Assembly: GCA_965644315.1 (NCBI GenBank)
Contig: CBFFRQ010000043.1
Coordinates: forward strand, 434,001-498,000
Origin: Caecitellus pseudoparvulus
Taxonomy: Eukaryota > Bigyra: Bicosoecida
Direction: 5' to 3'
Length of the DNA: 64,000 nucleotides
Shown one piece after another: positions 46,922-59,300 of this stretch. A model generated the notes under the pieces. That model saw only the letters and a program-made list of their open reading frames with translations, was not told the origin of the DNA and made no database searches. Made by a program: the position numbers and the translations under genes. Each line of letters opens with the position of its first letter. The stretch's first letter is position 1.

Positions 46922-49900
46922 TCACGGGGTGCTGTGCTTGCCAGCTTCTTCGTCCACCTCCGCATCCACTGCCTGAGATGCCACGGCCTCTGCAGGGGTG
47001 CGTGGTTCAGGTGGGCCCAGCTCGCGTGGCCGTGTGAGGGTGGAGGCATGGTAGAACAGCGCCTTGGTGAGGGCCACCCACCGGCGGTCCCACTGACACG
47101 CCGCCGCCCACCTGTCCGCGTACCGCCCCTCGATGTCCAACACAACTTGCCTGTGTACCTGCCCAAACCGAGCAAAGCCCTCATCCCTCGCTGCAATGGC
47201 ATGCCGCATGCCGCTGGAGTACATGGACACGAAGCTTCCGATGTGCGGCAGCAAGCCCAAGACAGCACTCAGCACCCTGCCCTGCCACTGCGCGTGTGCC
47301 TGCGCCACTGCCTCAAGGGGGGCGGGGAACTGGAAGCGGCATCCTCGAGCGGAGTGGAAGGGGTCAACTTTCACCAGCGCCGCTGCGGCGGCGAGGTCAG
47401 CTGCCAGTTCCTCGTCATCATCGCCCACCTCGTCCCCACCGCCGCCTGCTGCCTCTGCAGGTGGCGGGGAGACGCCCTTGCCTCTCGGCGTGCTGCGCTT
47501 CGAGCTGCGTCCAGAGGCACGCGTGGGTTCCAAGCCCGTAGCTGGCTCCTCCACTCCTGAGCCCGAAGGCACTCTGCCGCGTAGCATGGCGTTGGCCACC
47601 GCCTGCACCCGGTCCAGCAGCCCCTCCACACCGCCATCAGGCAGGGCCCCGTCACCCGTGCCAGGGAACAGGCTCGCTAGCAGCCGCTCGCACACGTCAG
47701 CATGCGCCAGGCACATGCCAATGTCTTGCGGAGGTGGGGGCGCAGAAGGCGCATCTGACGTCGCAGCGGCACCCTTGCCACGAGAAGAAGGCGTGGACGC
47801 CTTACTCTTGGGGCTCTTGCTGGGTCGGGGGCTCTTGCGGCTGGAACCCTTGCCCGCGCCTGCCGCGCCTCTCAGATCAGCGGCGGCAGAGGCCGCTTCG
47901 GCTAAGCTGCCAGCCGCGGCGGCCGGCCCCCCAACTCCCTCGATCCACTGCGGGGCTGCCTCCAACGCCATTGCCCTGTGCATGAGCAGGGCCCACGCAG
48001 GTACGGCCTGGCCCTCCGCTGCACAACCGAAGAGGGCGGCTGGGTGGGGAACGCCAGGCCAGCGCTTCAGGCGGTAGGCATCTGTGGGCACGCCTGCTCC
48101 ATCTGCGGAGCAGCCTTCCATGGCAGGCACCCACGTGCTGGGGGCAGTCGGGCTGATCTGAGCTTCGGCTTCCGCTGCTGCTGCTGGCTGGGGTTTCTTG
48201 CCTTTGCCCTTCTCTGAGCGGGGGCTCGACTTGCGGGAGCCAGGCTGGGACACGGGCTCTTCCGGAGCAGCCGCCTCCTCAGCGGCCCGCCGTGCCAGGC
48301 GCTTTCGCAGGCGCTTAAGGGAGATGCGCTGTCCACCCCGGACATCTGCAGCATCCTCCACGATACCGGCGGCCTCTCCGGCCGCAGCTGCAGAGAGGGT
48401 GCCAGCTCCCCCGGCATCAGGCACAGGGGCCAAGGATGCTGCCATGTCCGACGGTGGCGCCGGGGGTGCTTCGCCGGTGCTCTGGCGCTTCGAGCCAGAG
48501 CCCGGTGAAGAAGCTGCAGAGCCAGCGCCCTCGGCAACAGCTGTAGTCGTCGCGCCCACGAACAGGGTGGCGTCTGGCGACACAACCAGCTCCGCTTCCT
48601 CGCCGGGTACCACGGCCAAGTCAGCGGGGATGGGCAGCGCGTCCACCTCCGCCACCACCGCCGCCACGTTGAACAGCACCTTGCGTGTGAAAGCCCCTGC
48701 AGCCTGGCGACGCGTGCGCAGCTCCTCCCGCCGTGCGCGCCACAGGAGGGCTTTGGCCTCCTCCGCACGCCCAGCCTCCACGCGCACCAGCTGCAACAGT
48801 TCCTCGCGGCGGTTGGGGTCTGCCAGCTGAGGGACCAGGCGCTGCTCGTGTGAGAGCCGCACCTCCTCCAGCACGCCCAGCAGACGTCCAGCGCGCTTGC
48901 CAGCGCGCTCATGCACTGTTGTGGCCTGCGCAGTGGCTCGCGCCACGACGTCGGATACACAAAGGGCAGGCGCGTTGGCGAGCAAGCCAGACAGCCGCAC
49001 CACTTGGTCTCGGAAGCGCCCCAGCTGCCGCGTGCGGGACTCCACAGCGCGCTGCATCTGGGAGGCACAGAACTCCAGCAGGGACTCTGGCAGGTCCTCC
49101 TCGCCCTGCAGCGCCTTGCCCTCCCGCTCGAACATGGCCAGCGTGTCTGTGCGCACGCCATCCAGGGCAGCTTGCACCGTCTCCAAGAAGGTGTTGGCTG
49201 CTCCGAATGCCACAGTCTCCCCCACGCCACCTCCCTTAAGGACCGCTGCGTGGCGCCCTGACGAGGCACGTGAGCCGGCGCTGTCGCCGCCTGCAGACTC
49301 GGCCGTCGTGGGCCGGGACGCCTCCTTGTCCGTTGCCTCGGTGCGGCGCCCTGCCTCCAGGGGCGGGCTGCCATGGGCCGGGTGGGCCACGGGAAGAATG
49401 CCGAACGCTGCCGCAAGCGCCTCCTCCACGCTGTTCAGGCCGGGGGTCAAGCCTGCGCTGACTGAAGGCCGGTTCGCCTGCTGACTGAGGGTATCTTGCA
49501 GCAGTGGCCAGGCGAAGGGCGCTGCCTCTGTAGGCCAGGCATAGTGCGACTCCCCACCCGCCACACCGTGCAGCAGGGCCGCAGAGACAGCGTCAGGCGG
49601 CAAGGCACCGCTGGACGTACCTGCAGCCAGCGTGCCAGCAAGCTCTGCTAGCGACGCGAAGGATGGGTAAGGGGACTGGAGCACCTCACTCGCCTGTCCA
49701 CTAGACGCCGTGTGCTCGCCGCCCGCGCTAGGGGGCAGCGTTCCGGGCACCAGGGGGGCTGGAGCGACTTGTGCCGCAGCCGCCGGACCCAGCTGACCGC
49801 TGGCCAGGACCCCTGCCGCTTGCAACACAGCCACACTGGCACCAGCTGGTGCCGATGCAGGAGCAAGGCTTGCAAGGGCAGTGGCTGCGGCGCTGTGCAG

Positions 49901-52900
49901 CTCGGCAGGGGACGGCAATCCCCAGCGCATGCCAGGGTGTGTGGCCGGCACCCCCTTCCCCGCTGGTGCCTCGGCACGGGGAGAAAGGGAGGGGCCACTG
50001 TCGCCCAGGAGCACTTCGTGCCCTGCCTCGCCAAGCAGGCCCCAAACCAGGGCAGGGGAAACCTTGGCACCGGCACTAGCGCCCGTACCTCGTCCGCTGC
50101 CTTTGCTCTTCGGCGTGCTGCTGGCAGAGGTGGTTGCAGGAGGCGCCAAGCCCTCGATCGCTGCAGCCCGGGAGGCAATGCCCACCACCTGCTCTGGGTC
50201 CAGCAAGTGAGTGGGGGGGGCATCGTCGAAGGTTGGGTAGCCGCCCTGGGGCAGTGGTCGCACACTAGCCTTGAATGCATCCAGGAAGCGCCCACGGTCC
50301 CCCATCTCCCGCCGGAGCCAAGCCAGCACACGGCGAATGCGCAGGGACAGAGGAGCAGGCACTGTGGCGACTTTCCAGCTGGGTTGCCCGTCAGCGGCAG
50401 AGTTGGGGAGGACCAGCGCCAGCTCGTCTTCACGCCATTCCCCGACGCAGTGGGCGGGTGGGACTGCGGGCTGCGTGCCTGGCTGGCACTGCAGCAAGGC
50501 CTCCAACTCATCGAGGCGAGCTGAAATGGCCCGCTCGCCAGTTTCACACCAGGCAAAGGCAGTGCGGACCTTTTCCTGCCCCACGCGCCGAGGGGCCCCA
50601 TGCTTCACACCCAGTCCTTCCCGCAAGGACAAGTCGGCCAACGCCTCGTCGTGTTCGGCGTGCAGCTGAGCGAAAGTGCTCTGCACATCTTGCATGGCGG
50701 CGTGTATGGAGGAGAGAGCGCCCTCCCATTCACCAACAGATGTCTGCAGTGCGCTCTCATCCTGCCTGAACTGCTCATGCAGCTGATCCAGCTCAGGCAC
50801 AGCCCAATCGCCGCCCTCTGAGAAGGGCACGCAGGTGCGCAGGAAGTCGTTGTTGGAAGCATGTAGCGCCTTTACGCCCAACTGGATGAGGGACTGGAGG
50901 CGGCGCAGCGCCTCCTCGTAGCCATCGCGCACCTCTCCCAGTACCTGCTTGGCACGGTGCAGCACGCCCTGCAGCCTGGCCAAGTCCTCCTGGTCGTGCA
51001 CCACCGCCTCTAGGTTACGTAGGCGCTCCCGCCCCTCAGCAAGGTCACGCAGCACGGCTGCCACCGCTGCCTCCCACTCTGCCTGCAGGTCTTGCACACG
51101 GGCATGCCACGCACGGCTGTGCTTGCGCACCTTCTGGGCATGGGCGAGGAGAGCAGCGCCTCGCGGCTCCCTTACCCGGGTTTCCAGCCGCCCAGCTCGC
51201 GGCCAGTGCCGGCGCAGTCGCTCCTCCAGCGCCGTGCCAGCGACGGAGCGCACGCCCTGCGCCAAGTCGTGGGCGGCAGCCGCACGGGCCATGGACACCT
51301 GACCAAGAGTGGCCAGCAGGTCCTGGCGCAGCGCAGAGAGCAGCGACAAGACCGTGTCAGGCTCCAGGCGCAGGCGCCGCATGGCTGGGGCTCCTGTGGG
51401 GTCCAAGGGGGTCCCCTGCGCATCCTCGACACCTGCACTGTACATCTCCAACTCGGCCGGCGAGGGAAAGCCCTCCACACGCTTCTGGGCTGCGATGGCT
51501 GCAGCCTCAGCTTCTGCCGCCACGGCTGCCTCACGTTCTGCAGCGGCCTGGGCAGCTGCAGCAGCCTCCTCTGCCGCCTGCTCCTCCGAGACCTTCTTGC
51601 CCCGGCCGCTGCCTTTCTTTTTCGAGCTTGCCGAGGAAGCCGCAGCCTCCTCCTCTTGTGCTGCTGCCCTGGCCCTCACTTCCTCTGCAGCGGCGCGGGC
51701 GGCAGCTTCGGCCTCAGCCTGTGCGGCCTGAGTTTGGCTCGTCCACGGAATGTGCACGAGGCTCTGCGCCAGGGCAGCGAGCGGAAAGGCCTCCTTGTAG
51801 CAGTCAGCAGGGGGGAGCGGCCCAGGGTGGTGCCCATGTGGCAGTGGGTTAGCTTCAGGGGCGGTACCTGGACGGAAGGAGGTGACAGACGCTTCTGCAG
51901 CAAGGCTCGCCTGATCAGGGGTGCCGCCGGGCGACGCCGGCTGCCCCGCCGATGTAGAGGCGTCCAAGACATCTGCGGCAGCCTTGGCGATGCTCTGCAA
52001 CGCTTGCGGGCGAGGGGCTGGCACGGAAACAACGTCCAGGCCCCCAGATTCCCCACCAGCAGCGCTGCTTCTGCTTGTGGGATTCATATCAAACGGGTCA
52101 GCCAAGGGTGGTGCCTCGCTGGCATCCTCACCGCTGGCCACCTCACCAGGGCCAGCCCCGCTGCCGGACGCAGCCCCCGCAGGGGAGACGGCAGGCGCCT
52201 CCAGATCGTCGAGGCTCTGAGGCTGCGCTGGTGGAGATGGCTGGGCCCACTCGTCGGAGCCGCCCCAAAAGGGCGCATCCTCTAGAGGTGACACCTTCAA
52301 ACGCCCCAGTGCTCGTTGTGCAACGGTGAGTGGAGACAAGGGCACCAGTGGCGGCCCATCAGTATCGTCACGCTCCCCCTCTTTGTGCTCCGTCCCAGGT
52401 GCCTCACTGCCGCTGTCAGTGCCAAACTCCAACTCCATGTTGTGAGGGCCCCAGTCCAAGGCGTCCGGTGCAGACTCGAGCGGGCCGAGCAGGCGTGCTT
52501 CCTCTGCATCAGCTCCTGCTGCAACAGCTGCGTCCAAGGGCACGCGATCCTCCAAGTCCAGTGCACGGTAGGCGGCACGAAGGCCGGCAAGCTCCTCCGG
52601 CTCCAGTTCCTGCAAGTCTGCTGGCTCGCTAAGGGCAGGGTCCTCTTCTTCCTCTGCCTCCTGACCTGCAGGTGCCCGACTGCCCCCCTTGCTGGAAGGC
52701 TTCTTGGCAGCAGCTGGCTTCTTCTTTGCGCTGCTTGGTTTCTTCCTCCCCTTCGTCGGAGTGCTCGACTCTGGCTCGGGCACGACTGCGACGCCCGCCT
52801 CCACGAGGGCCCGCATGCGCGTCACCCACACGCCCTGGCGGTGCTCAAGCACAGCCTGTGCGATAGCTTGCCTTGTAGCCGCGGGAGTGCCGTCGATGGC

Positions 52901-55815
52901 TGCCCCCCCCTGAAAGAAGACGCCGAGGGCGCCACATAGGCCCCGGCGCAAGGCTCGTGAGTGCACTTGTACATGCACAGGGTGCGACCTTGCTAGCGCA
53001 GACACCGTGGCCTGCAGGTCGCGGTAGTGCTCTTCAATGATGCCCAGCTGCTGCAGCGCCGTGGCGTTGCGGGCTTCCAGCTCTGACTCTGTCGCAGCTT
53101 CCGCAACAGCCACCTCATGGGCCTCGAAGGCACTCTCAAGGACCCCACCCCGTGTCTGAAACGCCGCCTCGGCGTGCTGCAGCGCCAGCGCAACGACCTC
53201 ATTCAGCTTCAACTCCCGCCCAATGTGCCTCTCCACCAGCCCCGCCACCGCTTCCATCCATGCACACAGGCGGTCGCTGCCTGCGGCAAGCAGTTCCCCC
53301 TGAGCCTGCAAGGCCAAGCCCAAGCGGCGCAGCAGGGCGGCGCCTTCCCTTCGACGTCGCTGCAGGAGGGGCACAACTTTCTCTTCGATTTCAGCGTCTA
53401 CAGCGGCGTTGGCAGTGCCCTGGGCACGCAGCCCTTCCTGTAGGTCAGCTACAGCCTGCACTGCCTCTGCTGGCAAGTCACACACGCTCAGCAGCATGCC
53501 CAGTCGCCGCTGGAGCTTGCGCAGCTCAGCCAGAGGCAGCGAGCTGCCGAGTGCAGCAGACGCACGGTCAGTCATCTGAGAGGCAAGGGCAGTGCGCCCA
53601 GCAGTGCGGCTGGAGCGAGCGGAGCCTGCCGTGGAGCCTGCCGCACCGGAGGCTGTGCGGGCCACGCTGGCCGGCCCGCCGCCGCCACGTGACGAGCGGG
53701 CGCCACTTTGGGCCGAGAACTTCACTGAGCGTGCAGTGCCCATGCCGCCACGGGATCGCCTGGCTGAACCGGCAAAGGAGGCGCCCCCTCCCAGAGCGGT
53801 GCCAGTGGCGTCGGCGCCTCCCCCGGGCAGCATGCCAGCAGTGGACAGGGCTGCACTGAGGGCATCCGGGAGGCTAAGCCCTGCGTTGGTCAAGGCAGTG
53901 GCGACTTCTGATGCGATTTCCAAGAGGCCCTCCAGCACCTCCTCCACCGCCACCACGAAACCCGCCTCCAGACCAGGCGCTGTGCTCACCCGGCGCACCT
54001 GGCTCAGCAGCGTCGCCAGCAGCTTTGGCACCGCGCCCCGGCGACACCCACGCATGGCAGTGAGGGTGTCCAAGGCGCCGCTGCGGGCCGCTTCCCGGCC
54101 AGCCGCCTCAAGCGGCTTTAAGATGTCGGCGCACACCAGCAGCACGCCACACCGCGTGCTGAGTGACTCCACGCTGCCTGGCTGCACGACACCATGGGAC
54201 TCGGCTTCTGCAGCCAGGGCAGAGAGCTCCCCACGCAGCCCCCCCGCGTTCCGGAACACTGCCTCCATGTCAGGAGACTCCACGATCTGCCGGAGGGCAG
54301 CTGCGAGGCCGGGCAGGCCAGCAGGGGGCGCCAGGGCACTGAACGAATGCAGCGTCCAACGCAGCTGCCCCATGGCTGCGTCACCAGCTGCCATGGCGGC
54401 GTCCTGGGCCTCTGACACGGCCTCAAAGGCTGCGGCTGTCGCCCGCTGCTCCTCCGCGGACACCTCAGTCAGTTGCTGATGTACGGCTTGCACAGCGGCA
54501 GGTGTGAAGTCTGCAGCCGCTGCCCGCACTGCATCGTGGCTGCCAGTGTCAGTGCCGGTGGGGCCCAAGGTGCGTGGGCGCATGCTGAGCAGCTGGCGCA
54601 CGATGGGCATACGCTGGCCCTCGTGCCAGTGCTCCTGGACCTCGTGCAGGTGCTGCACCGCTTGCACACGCCCAGGTGGGTTCACAAACTCGTCCGACTG
54701 CAGCCGATCAGCAGCTGCAGCCAGGGCTGCAGCGTGCTGGGCCTGCCGCCAGGCAGTCATGACGTCTGCCCGCCACGCCTTGCGGTGCTTGCCCCTGCTC
54801 AAAATGGCAGCCTTGCGCAGTTCAGCCAGGGTGCCGGCCGCGTCAGCGCGGTTGCGCATAACCAGCGTGTTGATCTCGTGCGCCTGGCCCTCCACGTACC
54901 GCTCCAACTCCTGCACCAGAAGGTGCCCGATGTCCACGGTCTCCTTCAGCAGCTCGGCCAGGCGGGCGCCCAGCTCCTGGGCCCGGGCTGCCTCCACACC
55001 GTCCAGGAAGTCCTCAAAAGCAGCTAAGCGCTGGTCTTTTTCCTGGTCCAAGCTTTCAACACGCGCTCCGACGTCCCGAACTTGGGCCTCGTCCATGCCC
55101 AGCAACGTCTGCTTGTTGGAGTGCGCGGCCAAGCACTCCTGTACCTGCGCCTCCAGGCCAGCAAGGTCCTCGCGCAGGGCACGCCCTGCAGCAAGGACCC
55201 GGTCTTCCACTGCTGCGTAGTACGCCTTGCGATCTGCCTCCCAGGCGGCGATGGCCTTGTCGTGCGCCACTCTTCGTTTCGCATTCATGGCATGCACCCC
55301 TGCGAAACCAGTCTTGCTTTGGGCGACCGGCACTTCCGATTGTGGGAGTGCCGCAACTGCATCCACTTCAGCTTCACCTTCCCTCCTTGCTTCGGCTTTC
55401 GCGTCCTGACGCAGCTTCGGCAGCAGTCTGTGGGGGAGGGTGGCGGCCGGGTGTGAGCAGTTTCCGCACTCTGCCCTCACGCAAGGTCGACCAGCCTGCC
55501 GGGCCTGCTGGCGGGCAAGTCAGCGAGGGGACAAAACCCTCGAAGTACAGTGCATGTGGGATTCGAGGCACGGTCTGACCTTCTGCTCAACTGCTGAGTT
55601 CGCGGCCAGACACAGCGCTCAGCGTGGCAACAACCCAAGATCGCGCAAACGCACCCTGCTTGCATAGGTTGTCCAGTTGAAGGGTCCAGGGGCATGCTGT
55701 CTGCGGCAGTTGGTGCCGACTGCGTACCAAACTGTTTCCTAGGATACCTCAGGCTGGCCATCAGTGCCGTCTCGGCCTCTGCCCGGCCGGGCAACAGTCC
55801 TCCTGCTCTGGCCAT
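46922..55815 (-). CDS. CCDC180: CCDC180-like giant coiled-coil protein (probable ciliary)
   Basis: Two exons on -: 55815..55655 and 55427..46922, giving 2,888 aa, or 2,870 aa if the internal ATG at 55761 is used. The 227-nt intron has a GTGCGT donor and a CCCCCACAG acceptor with matching phase 2. The long second exon lacks a suitable ATG near its 5' end, which supports the upstream exon. The N-terminal third is helical. It includes ELERYVEGQAHEINTLVMRNR, the WRADVMTAW region and DEFVNPPGRVQAVQHL, in the order expected of the DUF4455 region of CCDC180. The middle and C-terminus alternate coiled coil with Ala/Glu/Ser-rich linkers and basic SPKSK/STPRGK-like patches. A C-terminal helical unit (FGQVHRQVVLDIEGRYADRW) may be the DUF4456 region. 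CCDC180 occurs in ciliated eukaryotes, and its molecular role is unclear. This one is well above the size of human CCDC180, mainly by low-complexity insertions. Confidence 0.7.
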
Positions 55816-56366
55816 GCTGTGTCGCAGGAAGTTCGCTCACTGCCACTGGGCGGTCTGCGCCCAAGGCTCCCCTGCTCAGGAGCAGCAGCGGCAGCTTTTG
55901 AACACGGAGCCACGCAGGGTGACAGCGCAGCAAGCCTCAAGAGTCGTTGGTGACAGTGGCGAGCTGCAGCTTCTCAAGTTGGCACAGATCTGCCTTGCTG
56001 CCGGCCTCACGGCCGCGTCGAGTGAAGATGCTTGGCAGCGCGTGGACTTGCACGGGACAGCTGCATGGGACATGTTGCATGCCACGGGCTGGTCACGGAA
56101 TTTGTGTCTGGTTGCGAGCAGTGAGCCAGAGCTACGAGCTGGGGCTGAGCAGCTGCAGCCTGTGTAGCCCAAGCCGCCTGCTTCGCAATTCCCCCCCATG
56201 GAAAAACGCAAAGTGCAAGGAAAGGATTCTTGTCATGCTTTTGCTTTGTAGCCTTCTATTTGCCGTCTCTACTTTGGTTGAATGTACCAAGGCCGTTTCA
56301 AAAGCAGCAGCGTGGCCTCGGCCAAAACTCCCACGAAACGCATCCGCCCAAGTTCGCCGCCTAAGC
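55816..56366. promoter_or_regulatory. Bidirectional promoter region between CCDC180- and CEP70-like genes
   Basis: About 550 bp between two outward-facing genes of probable ciliary/centriolar function. Positions 56,215-56,300 are less GC-rich. The CEP70-like frame is open leftward through the region, encoding a hydrophobic stretch near 56,220-56,280, but this looks like untranslated sequence. No specific motif such as an X-box could be confirmed by eye. Confidence 0.45.
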
Positions 56367-59300
56367 ATGAGCCAAGAAGCTGAGGCAGCACCTGTGGGCC
56401 TTCACGGTGGAGCGATTGAGGGAAGTGTCTCGTCAGCTTCTTCAGACACGGAGGATCTGGCGTCTCTGGATGGGCTGCTGGCGCAAGCTCTGCAGGACAG
56501 CTCACCAGTGTCTGGCCCTGGCGCCGTTGACGATGCTGACTTCGGCCATGGCAGCCCCCTGGGCGCAGATACCTTGAGAGAAATGCGGAATCTGGGCAGT
56601 GGGGTGGAGGACAGCCCCGAAGCGGCTGCAGCCTTCGCAGCCCTGCCATCTCCTGACAGCCACGGCAATGCGGCGCAGATGGCGAATGGCCAGGAGCAAG
56701 CCCTGCATGGCTGGGCGGCAACGTCGCACCCTTCCAGGCCCCTGGCGACTTCTCCCGGCAAGGCATCCGAATCAAGCGGGTCTATCTCCAGTCCTGAGCA
56801 AGGCGACCCTCTAGCAAGCTTCCTGCGTGCTCACAAGGAGTTCCGGGCAGGTGACTCGGCCATCTCACCCTCCACCAGCCACGGCAGCAGTGCAGGTGCC
56901 AGGCGTGCAGGTCGCCGCCACAATGCCAGCTACGAGAGTCAGGGCGAGCCCGCCACCCGCCATGTGGTGGAGGCTGACGTGTCCCTTTTCTCGCTGTCCA
57001 GCGCAGCCACCAGCCGTGGCGAGGCAGCCCGAGCAGCGGCGGTCCGTGCCGACTCTCTCGCTGTACAAGTGAGAGAAAGCCGCGCATACATCAAGCAGCT
57101 GGAGCGCAGGTTGGAGGAGGCAGCGGCAGGTGGGGATGGCGTGGTGCAGGCCCGTCGCGAGGCAGCAGAGGCACGGCGAGAGGCCCAAACCGCCCAAGCT
57201 GCCTTGCAGCGTGCCACAGCCAGCCACGAGGCCGAGGCAAACAAGCTGCGCCAGCAGCTTGAGACTGCACTGACCGCCCGCCAAGATGCGCTGGCGCGCC
57301 TGGCTGCCGCCCGCAAAGCTGCTGCTGCACCAGCTGCACCCCAGCCGGCCAGCGGCTCCCCAAGCTCTGCGCACAGTGAGCGAGACATGGCCCTGGCCCA
57401 GGCACAGCGAATTTCAGCGCTTGAGAGGGCGCTAGCTGACGCCAAGCAGCTGCAGTCCGAAGCAGAGGCAGCTCGTGAGCGAACCCTTGCTGAGGCAGCT
57501 AGAAAAGAACGCGAAGCAGAGCTTGCCCTGCGCTCGGCAGGTACCCGGGCTGCGGCGCAGGAGGCTGCTGCGAAGGCGGCTAGAGCAGAGCGGGACGTCC
57601 TACAGAAGCAGATGCAGGCGCTGGAGTCCCGCACGGCTGACGCTGCGCGGGCCGCTGGAAGTGTGCGTGAGCTGCAGGCTGAGGTGGCAGCCCTCACTCG
57701 CCAATTGCGACGTGCTGAGCAGGCGGCAGCGCAGCGCGACGCGCCCACGCACGCAGAGGGCGCGTCTGGCGAGCAGGCAGTAGCAGCAGCACACGCGTCG
57801 GCGGAAGCGCGCCGGGCAGCGGTCGACCTTGCCACTGCCCGGATGCGGCAGGAGCGGCTTGCGGAGCGTGCCGAGGCGGCTGAAGGGGCCTTGGTGGGGG
57901 CGCGGCGAGTGGTGGATGAGGTGGGACCGCTGTGCTCCCTTGTGCGCAGCTTGGCTGTCGAGTGTGGTGTGCCAGAGGCATCGCTCCCCAGCCTTCGCGA
58001 CGGCGATGCCGAGGCTGTCGCAGTGGATGCAGTGCGGGGCAGCTGTGCCGCTGTCCAAGCTGCGCGGCTGGCTGTCCGGCGCCTGCGGGAGGCTGTGCGT
58101 TCAGCAGAGGATGACACGTCAGCTGCACAGGCGCAGGCGCACAAGCAGTCCGTTGCTGCGGAACTCCTCCGAACTGCCTTGGAACGCCAGGCGAGCGGCC
58201 AAGCCCCCCCCCACTCTTCAGCAGCAGCCGCCGCCGAAGCAGCAGTGAAGCGGCGAATCGGAGACGCGGAAGGTGCTGCCGTGTCTGCCAGTACTCAGCG
58301 TGCGCAGGTAGACATGTTGCATCGCAAGGTGAGAAGCATGGAGGAGGAGCTTGCCGCTGCCAGGCGGCGTGTGGGGGAGGTGCTGCAAGCGCGAGAAACT
58401 TCTGCCAAACGTGATGCAGAGGCGTTCACCCGGCTGCACGGCCGAGGACCCCGTCTTGGTGCGCTCGCAAATACGGCTGCGATGGCGTGTGTCCGGGTGT
58501 ACGAGGCCCGCGTCTCTGAGCTGGAGGAGGCGCTGGCTCAGGCGCGAGCCGAGAATGCTGAGCTCCGCAGTGGCCAGGCGGACTCCACTGATGGTCAGGG
58601 TTCACAGTCCAACTCAGGGCAGGCAGCGTGCGAGGAAAAGTACGAGAAGGAGGCGAAGTCGCCGACTGAGGAGTCGGTCCAAGTGCCCAGCACTGCACCC
58701 TCCGCAGCGCTCGAGCATGCATCCACTCATGCGCACCTGCACCTTGTGCGCACGCGGGCCGAAGCATCTCGTTTACGTGCAGAGGTCAGCAAGTTGACCC
58801 TCTCTCTGGGTGCGACAGCTGCACGCCTGGCGCAGACGGAGGGCGCGCTGGAGACGCTGCAATCGAAGCACACCCAGCAAACTGAAGCGCTGCAACGCAT
58901 GGTGGACAAGCTGACGTATGAGCTGAGCCAGCGGCCCAGCGTGGCTGCACACAAGCACTTACGTGAACGGGTGGCTGCTCTCGAAGCGGAGGCCGAAGCT
59001 GCTGCGGAAGCTGGCTTTGACCGAGCTGTGCTGCAGGCGCGCGCAGAGAGTCTCACATCAGAAAACAAAGCGGCGAAGCGCCTCACGCGACCTGGTGCAG
59101 CGGCTGCTCGCGACCGCGCACAGCACAGCACTCGGGGTGCAGTGGGGCGGCTGTCAAGCGAGAGTGTGTACCAGCTCCTGACTGAAGTGTGTGTGGAAGC
59201 CGGGGTTGAGGATGGGCGCTCCGCCCCAGGCGCCGTGCGAACCCTAAAAACTGCAGTATCTCATCTCCCTCTGCTGCTGAGCATTGTGCAGGCAGTGGCT

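Noticed and set aside
51092-52285. 397-codon open frame on + strand, and 53592-54479 (+), antisense to the CCDC180-like gene
   Set aside because: Composition is the complement of Ala/Glu/Gln-rich coiled coil; the CCDC180 frame is continuous and much longer.
55947-56366. N-terminal extension of the CEP70-like frame with a hydrophobic stretch
   Set aside because: The open frame lacks protein-like composition, and a signal-anchor before a cytosolic coiled-coil protein is unlikely; ATG 56367 was chosen instead.
56939-58144. 401-codon frame on - strand in the CEP70-like gene
   Set aside because: Ser/Arg/Ala-rich complement of coiled-coil codons, with no recognisable domain.
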